Assembly: GCA_023228245.1 (NCBI GenBank)
Contig: JALOBN010000017.1
Span: 1 to 44,190, forward strand
DNA: 44,190 nucleotides
Direction of reading: 5' to 3'
DNA from: Candidatus Pacearchaeota archaeon
Lineage (GTDB): Archaea > Nanoarchaeota > Nanoarchaeia > Pacearchaeales > GW2011-AR1
The notes under the pieces are model-generated. The model ran no database searches and had not been told where the DNA came from. It saw only the letters and a list, made by a program, of their open reading frames with translations. Positions within the stretch are counted from its first letter, which is position 1. The number at the start of each line of letters is the position of its first letter. Below are positions 16,801 through 23,780 of this stretch, piece after piece. The position numbers were made by a program, and so were the translations under genes.

Positions 16801-17823
16801 GTCTGTGCGTTTTGGATTTTGTATACTTAGGTACACAGGAATAGTGATAACTGGTTTATTTCCATAGGCAGCCTGATAACTGCTTTCTCCAGCTACCTTA
16901 GCCTGATCTTCTGTTCCAAAGTGGCTACCTGGCCGAAACTTCGTCAGTTTTTTATTGGTTGTTCCGTGATATACAACCAGAGGATTACCGCTTTCATCTA
17001 CTACCTTAGAATCTTTGAACCAAGCCTTAAATTCTGGTGAACTAGTTTGCGACTCACCTCTATTCCTACCACAACTAGGATCAATACCCCCACCTTCACC
17101 AGTAGCGCAGAATACATTACCTACAATATCCTCGGTAAACCCGTACCTGACGGTGATGTGTGGTTGCTCCTCAAATTGCAACACGTCATCAACATCAATA
17201 CGATCTCGAATGCCTTGCAGCAACTTCAGTACAGTAGGATCAGTAATGTTGGATTGAACTGAGGCATAGGACTCTTCAGCGTTAAGCGTAATTCCAAATG
17301 AGAACTTAGCCCATATCTTTTCTACACTAGAGGCATTCATGTCTTGCGCTTGTAAGGATCTTTTGTAAGCCTCCTCTACTGTGATTTTCCCTGGGTCGTA
17401 CCGGCTATGAATCTCCTTTGCTTTGTTCACAATCTCCTTCGACCATCTGCCTTTATGATCATTGTAGCCGGATTCTGTAAGAGCCTGGCTCATCTTCTGC
17501 ACGTGAGACTCTGAAAATTGACTAGATCCAGATTGACTGCATCCAGGCCCTGAGTATTGATTACACCCCTTGGGATTTTCATTACCAACCATGGGATTGT
17601 GGCTGCGAGGCTTGAGGCCAAAGGCATCTTCAGTTACAACCAAGTTCCATATTGACGTTTTCAGCAACTCAAAGCGACGGTTGATTTCAGCGATGAATCT
17701 ACGACGAATGCCAGAGGTGCGAGTAGGGTCAGTACGTAAGGGATTAGGTAGTTGCTTCTTCCCCTTAGCGTTAACAACCCGGTGATTATGGTTGCAAGTG
17801 CATATCGCGTTTGATTCACTCAT
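13813..17823 (-). CDS. MuF-type head morphogenesis protein carrying nested effector domains
   Basis: Start is the ATG at 17823 (MSESNAICTC), 7 nt after GGAG; 1336 residues. The core is split: residues 25-75 match MuF N-termini (NPLRTDPTRTSGIRRRF) and about 1040-1275 hold the F-like domain (TTVARTETIRAHAEGQLDAM, PSPCELCAPLAGIV, RHPNCQCSLVPA). In between: linker NENPKGCNQY (81-90); 2H phosphoesterase first half to HIT at 222-224; CATG linker (236-251); an ART-PolyVal-like domain (264-405: VVYHGT, GYDGIVY, DSYIAFRPNQ); 2H second half with HLT at 477-479; CPTG linker (523-538); HELGH zincin (695-699, E740 possible third ligand); CPTG linker (772-793); C3/VIP2-like ART (800-953, R849). Typical MuF proteins are 300-500 residues. 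It is probably packaged near the portal and could enter the host with DNA. Confidence 0.85.
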   Translation of the reverse strand: MSESNAICTCNHNHRVVNAKGKKQLPNPLRTDPTRTSGIRRRFIAEINRRFELLKTSIWNLVVTEDAFGLKPRSHNPMVGNENPKGCNQYSGPGCSQSGSSQFSESHVQKMSQALTESGYNDHKGRWSKEIVNKAKEIHSRYDPGKITVEEAYKRSLQAQDMNASSVEKIWAKFSFGITLNAEESYASVQSNITDPTVLKLLQGIRDRIDVDDVLQFEEQPHITVRYGFTEDIVGNVFCATGEGGGIDPSCGRNRGESQTSSPEFKAWFKDSKVVDESGNPLVVYHGTTNKKLTKFRPGSHFGTEDQAKVAGESSYQAAYGNKPVITIPVYLSIQNPKRTDDVGEGWEDGGDSEWKRRIKQAKKEGYDGIVYRNEIEGTGDSYIAFRPNQVKSAHKNRGTFDSDDPVITNITLGYTQAQQVIKDIGVVQARLGKLSVFELPDADVLKIDVEGNDLHRAHKKLELLPHVDTHPNYQPHLTIAYLKPGTAGKYLFMTTGLDGYELEFDTLVFSSLGREQESVTVNSFCPTGKGGGVDPTCGKGGHSIISSPSIKKINLPGLSDAQANEVLDVLHGILGPHKLGEVTISSAPGGPAGGILGPDQENGWAGPNSVGMNPDRVAESLKFTKEELLDKRRRHAETRASMLERIDAQLAESPSKKEKARLKQVRQEWENSSGRFSVYEDSHGLDRVKGTFAHELGHVLGNRATVDVQAAVRKHGLPDKELWNLSDYAKSHPAEIIPEVTAALALGRTELVGPQLRKVYAEVMASIPVSNANPVENTFCPTGPGGGVDATCKLKDTKSDEQLYDKWIIDSAQINKDAREGHITRDVKKMDDAIAKAGPVASNTELYRGISLDKEDPSHHHILKNLREGYSFQDKGFASVSSNRQVAADFAVGGDDGNTPVVMRINVEGRVNGMPIPSGLEEVVLERGLSFKVQKITTENDIKVVNVVAYRSSSTPSTKPHSGLSGKEVRVTWLHDVNLASGKAKYRDDKGEVHEVTRVESGRGKKKKATWVVNSDLTPADTLALFSSGGMQMGISVNEAFSFQTSPEKAESFRRWLAKTVEEQMFGSLEEQIRDAWWRGYIEEGYKQGAGRAFDDTKKPYAKGYAQDESTRDFYRGSKEEFLRSAFGHQVSVDKVKLLAGRVYTDIKGVTDTASTKLQRYLTDGIIQGKSPREVGREMNDVLDAYRNQATTVARTETIRAHAEGQLDAMDKLGVEDVGVAVEWSTSGMGVTALGNPSPCELCAPLAGIVMKVSEARGLIPRHPNCQCSLVPANVGEDTKGQLRSPSAIKKAFLKSIKAEIPRGSKRTLAQQKAKSRWKGVDKSVSKKRPRSMVG

Positions 17824-17874
17824 GCTGAATCTCCATATCGTCAACTGTTGTTGTGGCTATGAAGAAGACTTAGG

Positions 17875-18195
17875 CTAGGGTCTAGGGTGAGGCATCTTGG
17901 TTGGTCCTAATTGAATAGGCTCAGATGCCACCAAGTCATGAGAACGACGGTCTTTAGGAGACCACTGTAGCTGGACTGCTGCAACTCTAGCGGCAACCTC
18001 ACCTGGCTCAGGCTCCCACTCATCCTTCTGCTTATGGGTAGGCAACTTGAACCCCTTGGCAATCAGAATTGTATGAATCGTCTTACGGCTGAGGGTGTAC
18101 TTCCTAGCCAAAGCCCTGATCTTCATGCCAACTTCATAATCAGCAGCAACCAAATTCCTGATCTCTTCTGGTGTACTAGCGTTGTGGTTTACCAC
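17875..18195 (-). CDS. Helix-turn-helix protein
   Basis: I prefer a GTG at 18195 (VVNHNASTPEEIRNLVAADY) with AAGGA 8 nt upstream; an ATG at 18231 gives 12 more residues but overlaps the small basic gene by 56 nt. The core YEVGMKIRALARKYTLSRKT and IHTILIAKGF is a resolvase- or Hin-type helix-turn-helix. The tail is charged. It lies between portal and MuF genes, where small HTH proteins are unusual. It may be a late regulator or packaging factor. Confidence 0.65.
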   Translation of the reverse strand: MVNHNASTPEEIRNLVAADYEVGMKIRALARKYTLSRKTIHTILIAKGFKLPTHKQKDEWEPEPGEVAARVAAVQLQWSPKDRRSHDLVASEPIQLGPTKMPHPRP

Positions 18196-18310
18196 GGGTT
18201 TTTTCCTTAGCTGGCTCTTGGAACTTAACATCCTTCATGTCCCACACGAATCTGTTAGGTTTGGATTTCTTTTCTGGATCTTTTTTATTGTTCTGTTCGT
18301 TCATCTTCAT
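18176..18310 (-). CDS. Small basic protein, 44 residues
   Basis: The ATG at 18308-18310 overlaps the portal stop in ATGA. It encodes MKMNEQNNKKDPEKKSKPNR, then FVWDMKDVKFQEPAKEKTRG and KPQR. It is highly charged and probably disordered. The 3' end overlaps the start of the HTH gene. No family recognised; the coupled start makes translation likely. Confidence 0.5.
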   Translation of the reverse strand: MKMNEQNNKKDPEKKSKPNRFVWDMKDVKFQEPAKEKTRGKPQR

Positions 18311-20883
18311 CCTAGATACTCCAATACTACTTTTCCATTGGAAACGCTAGAGACCTTGTATTTGCTACCTCTCTGGATTAGCACCTCCCATTCCTGCTTA
18401 CCGACAATATCCTTTGGTAAGTAAGCTGCTTTGGCTCCCTTAGGAACCCTCACTTCAACTTGGATGGGCTCTACCTTGCTATTCTTACCCCAAGTTGCTG
18501 CATACTTCTTGTTAGCTGTGGTGCTGATAAAGGCATTATCAACTACAGTCTTTCCCACATTGGATGTAAATTGGTTTAGAATAGCTTCCCGCTCTTGTGG
18601 GGTCTTTGCGTTTACTGCTCGATGAGTCGTCACGTCCTTAGGAAAGCTTGTCTTGCCTAACACTTCAGCTAGAGCATCAGCTTTAGCCTTCAATGACTTT
18701 TCCTTACAGTTAGTCCGCAGGCAATTGTTGATTAGAAAACTATCAGAAGTCCCTGCATAAGCCTTAACAGCCTTATTGGCAAAGTAGTCATCGGAAGTTT
18801 CAGCCCATTGAGACTTTGATGGGGCTAAGTCCCTCTCAGCCTCATCTCCATTTTTATATGAAGTAGAAGGCTTGGCTCTTGAATCTGGCTTATCAGAAGC
18901 AGATTTTGCCACGGCTGATCTATCAGAAGTCGACTTAGCTGACTCTGGTTTAGGTGACTCTGACTTGGCCATATTTGACCAACCTGGAGGATTGACTGGT
19001 TTTCCTCCCTTAATCAATACGTGCTGCCCACCAATCGTCACCCAGCCATCTGCCGTTTTATTACCTGTCAATGATTGGTTAGTCGTTGCGTCCTGCCCTT
19101 CGGTATCTGGGTTGTCCTCGTCTTCACCATCATTAGCAGGGGCAGCAACCGCGCTCGACTTACCGAATGGGGGCTTACCACCAGGAGTCTTACCGTTAGG
19201 TACTTGACCAGGAACTGGAGGTGCAGCAGCCTTCAATTCTTCCTTAGAGATGATAGCTTCTGCCTTAGCCTCATCGACCTTGAAGAACATCATAATCGCT
19301 TGCTTCAAAGTGTCACGAGACATGCTGCCTGCTGCATACAGTTTGAACAACTCAACCAAGCCTGTAATGCCACTAGCCATAGAGAGTAGGGGACTACCTC
19401 CAGAATCCTCATCCTTGATTCGCTTATCAACAGCTTCCAAAATAGACTTGGCTTCATCCAGTCCCAATCCAATAATGCGAGTGAAGAAGTCTGCTGGGGA
19501 GATGACGGCCTCAGCGCCGCTCTGAACATATTGCGATAGAGCGGCAGTGCGCTTCGCGGCAATATCGGCCTGCTCCATATCACTCAAGGATTCCAGGTCA
19601 GGCCATATGACGCTGTAGCCATTAGGCTCAGGCAGTACCCCCATCATAATCAAGCGGTCGATGGTGGGGATGATAATTTTGGGAGTGACGTGACCGTTCT
19701 GGCGTTGTTTTAGACGATCATTCCAAGCTGAGTCATCCTGGCTGCTAGCTAGTTCCCCACGTTCACTACCCAAGAAGACACGTACAGGACATCCGATCTT
19801 AATGCAAATTCGCTTGATTTGAATTTCGACTTGTGGGGTTGGGTCAACTACAGTAGGTGATAAGGTCTTGGCTGACATACCCATCAATCCTAGATAGCGT
19901 TGCAGCCCATTGAAGTACTGCTCCATCTGAGAGCGTAGAGTGGCCTTACTGACCTTTACGTTGCCGCCTAGCTGGGGATGAGTCTCTAGAGATAGTCCTG
20001 GAAATGCTCCCTTCCAATACATCTCAGCACTGCCGCCCGCCACTTTACGAATATCAAGGACTGGGTGTAGTACTGGACGAATGCGAGGCACGCCAACCAC
20101 ATCGCTGGAACCTAGTCCATCAGAGATGTGAATACATCGGGTCCAATGCACATCAAAAGAACCAGATGGTGGTGTTGATCCTGAAGTAACTGGCTGGTCA
20201 GTATTCCACAAGGTAACTGAATACATTACAGGCTGACCATAACGAACGCTAGTCTTGTCTGTATCCCATCTGACTACTGACACCTGCGACTCATCAAAGG
20301 CGCGCATGTACAGAAGCTTTGTACCTTTCTTCGCAGGAGCCTGGGCATTACCTGTGATGGATTGCTCAACACCATCTGCCGGCTCAAACAACTCCTTACC
20401 GTCATTGATGCCTAACAGCAAAACACCGAAGTGACCAATGCCACTCAGTACATCACCCCGTAGAACATAATCCCAGAATGGATTTCCGGCTTCATCCTGA
20501 AACCAGCTCTTACCCCTCAGCGACTTACCAATCTCATCCCAAGCGTCCTCAAACTCAGTTGTCGTTTCGGTGTCTTCATCCTCGAAGATGGTAGGTGTAA
20601 CCTGCTGAGATTCCAGGGGCATCAACTCTACCACACGGCAACCCACTGGGTCACTATCGTAGAGATGCTTGTACTGCTGTGGAGTGAATGAGCCTAGCTT
20701 AGGGTAGCCACACTCATCCTCTAAGCTACGACGTGAATCGAAGTACTGATCAAAGAATTGCTTCCGCTGCATCAGTACGTTATCGACAATCTCCTGAAAC
20801 CTCACCAGTTCTGTAAAGTTGCCGACTGGCTTACTCTCGTTGGCAACAGGAGAGAATCCCTTGCTATTGGTGTGCTTGGCCAC
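18307..20883 (-). CDS. Portal protein with C-terminal ADP-ribosyltransferase domain
   Basis: The start is a GTG at 20883 with AGGGG 9 nt upstream; 858 residues. The first ~500 residues fit a DUF1073-like phage portal (KLGSFTPQQYKHLYDSDPVG, LRGDVLSGIGHFGVLLLGIN, HFTRIIGL-type helices, RVFLGSERGELASSQDDSAW). Next come helices, a linker (DGWVTIGGQHVLIKGG), a Ser/Lys/Pro-rich low-complexity stretch (NMAKSESPKPESAKSTSDRS), and from about residue 690 an ART of the ADPrib_exo type with R755 (THRAV), STT at 787-789 (FISTTAN) and E831-W-E833 (EWEVLIQRG). The R-S-ExE triad is complete, so the transferase may be active. Target unknown. Ordinary portals stop near 450-550 residues. Confidence 0.85.
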   Translation of the reverse strand: MAKHTNSKGFSPVANESKPVGNFTELVRFQEIVDNVLMQRKQFFDQYFDSRRSLEDECGYPKLGSFTPQQYKHLYDSDPVGCRVVELMPLESQQVTPTIFEDEDTETTTEFEDAWDEIGKSLRGKSWFQDEAGNPFWDYVLRGDVLSGIGHFGVLLLGINDGKELFEPADGVEQSITGNAQAPAKKGTKLLYMRAFDESQVSVVRWDTDKTSVRYGQPVMYSVTLWNTDQPVTSGSTPPSGSFDVHWTRCIHISDGLGSSDVVGVPRIRPVLHPVLDIRKVAGGSAEMYWKGAFPGLSLETHPQLGGNVKVSKATLRSQMEQYFNGLQRYLGLMGMSAKTLSPTVVDPTPQVEIQIKRICIKIGCPVRVFLGSERGELASSQDDSAWNDRLKQRQNGHVTPKIIIPTIDRLIMMGVLPEPNGYSVIWPDLESLSDMEQADIAAKRTAALSQYVQSGAEAVISPADFFTRIIGLGLDEAKSILEAVDKRIKDEDSGGSPLLSMASGITGLVELFKLYAAGSMSRDTLKQAIMMFFKVDEAKAEAIISKEELKAAAPPVPGQVPNGKTPGGKPPFGKSSAVAAPANDGEDEDNPDTEGQDATTNQSLTGNKTADGWVTIGGQHVLIKGGKPVNPPGWSNMAKSESPKPESAKSTSDRSAVAKSASDKPDSRAKPSTSYKNGDEAERDLAPSKSQWAETSDDYFANKAVKAYAGTSDSFLINNCLRTNCKEKSLKAKADALAEVLGKTSFPKDVTTHRAVNAKTPQEREAILNQFTSNVGKTVVDNAFISTTANKKYAATWGKNSKVEPIQVEVRVPKGAKAAYLPKDIVGKQEWEVLIQRGSKYKVSSVSNGKVVLEYLG

Positions 20884-21033
20884 AATGCTATCCCCTATGC
20901 TATGCTCCCTACCTACTATGGGGGCATTATAACGCTTTCCTAGCCCTATACCCTAGGCAACCCCAAACAACCCCGCTAGAGCCCCTAGCGTGCCCTAGGT
21001 TGCGTTGCTAACCCTACCCCAGCCCAAACCCCA
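20884..21033 (-). promoter_or_regulatory. Intergenic region before portal: nested stems and TATAAT box
   Basis: This gap holds a perfect TATAAT on the minus strand (20926-20931) about 45 nt before the portal GTG, without a convincing -35 at 16-18 nt. Upstream of it are nested stems: GCAACC/GGTTGC (20957-20962 with 20998-21003) around CGCTAG-AGCCC-CTAGCG (20974-20990). CCCTAG words recur. A terminator-then-promoter arrangement for the portal operon is likely but unproven. Confidence 0.4.
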
Positions 21034-21357
21034 TTAACCCCGCCAAAGCTGCCTAAAGCCATTTAGTAAGCTATTGAGGGACATACGTAGCCTCTGCTTG
21101 AATGTTGGGATAGCAGATTCAGAGTGCTGCCGATGGAATTGATGGTTGTCAGGAACACCAGACCTCACAGTGACAAATGAATTACTCAGGTCCTCAGCAT
21201 TCCACTCTGGAAGCACAATGACCAGTTCTGCTGTAGTAAATCCAATTGCTAAAAACACTTCAGCTTCTTGTTCAAGTCTCCGGGCTTGCCGTCGTGCCTG
21301 TCTATCACAGACCCTATCCACCCAAGCATTCCAATTGTCACTAGATTGATCATCCAT
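21034..21357 (-). CDS. Hypothetical protein
   Basis: The 107-residue protein has a charged helical N-terminus (RVCDRQARRQARRLEQEAEV), a hydrophobic strand (FTTAELVIVLPEWN) and a basic C-terminal helix (FKQRLRMSLNSLLNGFRQLW). GAGG lies 6 nt before the ATG. It is encoded between the zinc-ribbon protein and portal, so a packaging accessory is possible. Not recognised. Confidence 0.5.
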   Translation of the reverse strand: MDDQSSDNWNAWVDRVCDRQARRQARRLEQEAEVFLAIGFTTAELVIVLPEWNAEDLSNSFVTVRSGVPDNHQFHRQHSESAIPTFKQRLRMSLNSLLNGFRQLWRG

Positions 21358-21374
21358 AAGTCACCTCACCATGA

Positions 21375-21674
21375 TTAGCTTTGTAACCGACCGACCTGCC
21401 GCATCATCGCTCGCCAAGCATTCTTGCCTGCATAATCATAACCTCCCTGCTGTAACCTTCGCTCCTCTTCCAGCAATTCCTCTTGTTCCTGTAGGAGATC
21501 CAGCATTGACTCTTGGTAAGGAGTCATGTTGTCTGGATCAACTTCTGTGCCTTTATTCGCTGGTAGACTGTAGACAGCACTGAAGTTGCAGTGAGGACAA
21601 TGGATTGTGTCTCTATTCTTGAAGTTGGGATCTAAGGCAAACACTTTACCGCATTCTGGACATGACAGTTTCAT
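21375..21674 (-). CDS. Zinc-ribbon protein with coiled coil
   Basis: The 99-residue protein has two CxxC knuckles (CPECG at 5-9 and CPHCN about 20 residues later), the zinc-ribbon form seen in small transcription or DNA-binding factors. An acidic coiled coil follows (MLDLLQEQEELLEEERRLQQ) and a basic end. It follows the terminase nuclease gene. It may be an adaptor for packaging or transcription; only the zinc site is visible. Confidence 0.6.
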   Translation of the reverse strand: MKLSCPECGKVFALDPNFKNRDTIHCPHCNFSAVYSLPANKGTEVDPDNMTPYQESMLDLLQEQEELLEEERRLQQGGYDYAGKNAWRAMMRQVGRLQS

Positions 21675-21686
21675 ATCAGATCCTAG

Positions 21687-22676
21687 TTAAATTGCTGTGA
21701 CTTCAAAGGAAGTGGGTTGATGGGTTAAGCGGAAGACAGCCATGACGACTGCATCTGCCTCATCTGGTGAGCAGCCAATCAACTGTACTAAGGTTTTGTC
21801 GTTCTTGTCCATAGTGTTGGATCGACCTTTAGGACGTACGTAGATTCTGCCTTCATCATCCATATCCAGCGGGATCTTGGATAACTGCCTGCGCAATGAG
21901 GGACCACCATCTTGTCTAGCCTTGTTGATAATGGCACCAGGCATAGCGAAGGTTGGCTTGTGATTACCATCCTCATCAATAGGCTCTAACTTCTGGCGTA
22001 GGCACCAGTACATTTCCGCTCTACGGTTTTTGAACCTTGTGCGTTGCTCAATCTGCTCAATCCTCTCTTGTCCTGGGGTAAACTCCTTATATAGCTTAGG
22101 CTCTGGAGTAGCCGGTTCTCCAAACATCACCGTCCCTACATTGTGTCCCTGCCTACGCAGCCTATCAGCATGTTCCTTACCGCCACCACCACGATCAAAT
22201 AACACATCCTCAGCGGCAATACCGTACTGATTCATCATTGCTAACGTAAGGCCAGGTATGACTGATGTATCTGGTGTTTTACGCGAGACTAAGGCTACTA
22301 ACCCCTGATGACAAGCAATAGCCCAAGCCGTATTGTCACCGCCTTGAGCCGTGTCAATGCCCATAGTCTTGCGAACACTATTACTAACCTTTACAAAACC
22401 ATTGCCTGCCAGTTGCTCAGCCAAGTTGAGCCACACTGGCGGGAACATCAACAGCTCAGCGCCCTTCCAGAACTTACCGTCAAGACTGATACACTGCCTT
22501 ACCTCATCCCATAGTTTCCTCCGTTTACAATAGTCAGCCCACGTAACCACTCCTCCTAAGAGAATGCGGTTCGTGGGCTTCTTCCCTTCAGCAATTTCTT
22601 TTTTCGCCCAACGTACGTTAGGACTATCCTCAGCACTGATATGAATGACTTTGCGAAAGTATCTAGGCATGATCAT
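21687..22676 (-). CDS. Terminase large subunit, nuclease half (separate gene)
   Basis: This 329-residue protein corresponds to the C-terminal part of phage large terminases. It begins MIMPRYFRKVIHISAEDSPN and contains the RNase H-like nuclease motifs: D108 in MGIDTAQGGDNTAW, a second acidic site in VLFDRGGGGKEHADRL, and SPDEADAVVMAVF near residue 305. It lacks Walker motifs; these are in the gene at 23781-24416. Its N-terminus continues in sense where the ATPase protein ends, so the enzyme is split at the linker between domains. ATG at 22676 overlaps the upstream stop region; a second ATG lies at 22670. It cuts concatemeric DNA at the portal. Confidence 0.85.
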   Translation of the reverse strand: MIMPRYFRKVIHISAEDSPNVRWAKKEIAEGKKPTNRILLGGVVTWADYCKRRKLWDEVRQCISLDGKFWKGAELLMFPPVWLNLAEQLAGNGFVKVSNSVRKTMGIDTAQGGDNTAWAIACHQGLVALVSRKTPDTSVIPGLTLAMMNQYGIAAEDVLFDRGGGGKEHADRLRRQGHNVGTVMFGEPATPEPKLYKEFTPGQERIEQIEQRTRFKNRRAEMYWCLRQKLEPIDEDGNHKPTFAMPGAIINKARQDGGPSLRRQLSKIPLDMDDEGRIYVRPKGRSNTMDKNDKTLVQLIGCSPDEADAVVMAVFRLTHQPTSFEVTAI

Positions 22677-22998
22677 CTGGTTGTTGACCTACGGATTTTT
22701 GCTCCTGCGCCTCTTGGTAATCGTGGATTTGGTTTAACAAACCATCAACTAAGGATTGGTGATGCATATCCTTCCATTGCAAGTCCTCTTTCAACCTCTT
22801 ATTCATGTCTGTTAATCCACCGTTGAGGTACTGCAACTTCTTGTTATCCTCAACCAATAGCCGATTCTCTTCCTGCAACTCAGTTAGCTTCTTGCAAGCA
22901 AGGCTCAGTGCCCTCCCGGGATTGTTCAGGGTGCACACGACAAATGCCCATACACCAATAGCCATTATCACAATAACACAGATGTCTAACCAATCCAT
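22663..22998 (-). CDS. Membrane-anchored coiled-coil protein (copy 2)
   Basis: The 111-residue protein begins with a membrane helix (ICVIVIMAIGVWAFVVC) and continues as a coiled coil (CKKLTELQEENRLLVEDNKK) ending with SLVDGLLNQIHDYQEAQEQ. AAGGGG lies before the ATG. Both the layout and the LLxxIxDxQ end resemble the neighbouring gene at 23003, so the two look like diverged tandem copies. Location between the two terminase halves is unusual. Topology recalls Rz-type spanins, but there is no partner lipoprotein. Confidence 0.6.
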   Translation of the reverse strand: MDWLDICVIVIMAIGVWAFVVCTLNNPGRALSLACKKLTELQEENRLLVEDNKKLQYLNGGLTDMNKRLKEDLQWKDMHHQSLVDGLLNQIHDYQEAQEQKSVGQQPDDHA

Positions 22999-23002
22999 AT
23001 CA

Positions 23003-23245
23003 CTACCCCTTTGCTCCCTGATGGTCTTGAATTAGGTCTAGTAAGTTGGTAATCAACTCTTCATGCTTAAGACACTTTACCCGCAATCCAGAACACTCAT
23101 CGCACCTGTCAGTGTGGTTTTGTCGCAGCACCTCGTTATTTTCTGCTAACTGCTGATTTTCTTTCTGTAGCTTAGCCAATTCCTTTTCATTTATGGCTGC
23201 CTCTATAACCCGCTTTAGCCAAGTGATAGTCACAATACATAGCAC
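23003..23245 (-). CDS. Membrane-anchored coiled-coil protein (copy 1), start unclear
   Basis: From the GTG at 23245 there are 80 residues, but the frame is open for 12 more codons upstream, encoding DGNLVILVILLG, which completes the membrane helix. These codons contain no ATG, GTG or TTG and follow a TAG. An ATG at about 23270 is one base out of frame, so a one-base loss near the start is likely. The coiled coil (EKELAKLQKENQQLAENNEV), CDEC pair and HEELITNLLDLIQDHQ end parallel the 111-residue neighbour. Confidence 0.5.
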   Translation of the reverse strand: MLCIVTITWLKRVIEAAINEKELAKLQKENQQLAENNEVLRQNHTDRCDECSGLRVKCLKHEELITNLLDLIQDHQGAKG

Positions 23246-23281
23246 TCCGAGTAGAATGACCAGGATAACTAGATTTCCATC

Positions 23282-23500
23282 CTACATCTCCTTTGCTTTG
23301 CTACAGGTTACGCCATTCTTTCCACAACAGCATCGATCACACCGGTGGGGTTTGGTCTCATTGTTCTTCTTCTTCTTTTGTGCTTCCTTCCCCATGCCCT
23401 CTCCTATCTTGACCCCTAGGTATAGGCAGACCATACAGCTACTGAATGTTATTAAACCAATAACCAGAGCACCAATGATGATAAATGCCACAGGCTCCAT
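23282..23500 (-). CDS. Small membrane protein with Cys-rich tail
   Basis: The 72-residue protein has one or two tight membrane segments (AFIIIGALVIGLITFSSCMV, CLYLGVKIGEG), a Lys-rich patch (AQKKKKNNETK) and a Cys/His cluster (HRCDRCCCGKNGVTC) that may bind metal on the cytoplasmic side. AAAGGAG precedes the ATG by 8 nt. It belongs to the four-gene cassette inside the split terminase. Function unknown. Confidence 0.55.
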   Translation of the reverse strand: MEPVAFIIIGALVIGLITFSSCMVCLYLGVKIGEGMGKEAQKKKKNNETKPHRCDRCCCGKNGVTCSKAKEM

Positions 23501-23521
23501 TAGCGATTCTCCTTTGTTGAG

Positions 23522-23770
23522 TCAGATAGTTTGCCCAGCATAGTGAGTGAATCCAACAGTACTGCTGCACTTAGGGCAGGCTGGATGCGACGTTTCGTTG
23601 TTGATGGCTGCCGTGGCTTCTTGGGGTACAAGATGTTGGTTTACATCGATTGTGAAGTAAGCCACACGATACCCCTGCCAATGGCATACAGGACATCTTA
23701 CGCCACATCTTCCCTTATGGGATAAGGCCAATTTAGCCGACTTGTTTTTACAGAGGTCAAAATGATTCAT
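23522..23770 (-). CDS. Zinc-finger protein next to terminase ATPase
   Basis: I take the ATG at 23770 (MNHFDLCKNKSAKLALSHKG), 10 nt after the terminase ATPase stop and 7 nt after AAAGG; a longer frame would overlap the ATPase gene. The 82 residues contain two knuckles, CGVRCPVCHWQG and HPACPKCSSTVGFTHY, a two-CxxC zinc ribbon. It lies exactly at the break between the two terminase halves, so it may take part in the terminase complex; that is inference. Confidence 0.6.
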   Translation of the reverse strand: MNHFDLCKNKSAKLALSHKGRCGVRCPVCHWQGYRVAYFTIDVNQHLVPQEATAAINNETSHPACPKCSSTVGFTHYAGQTI

Positions 23771-23780
23771 GGCTGTGCCT

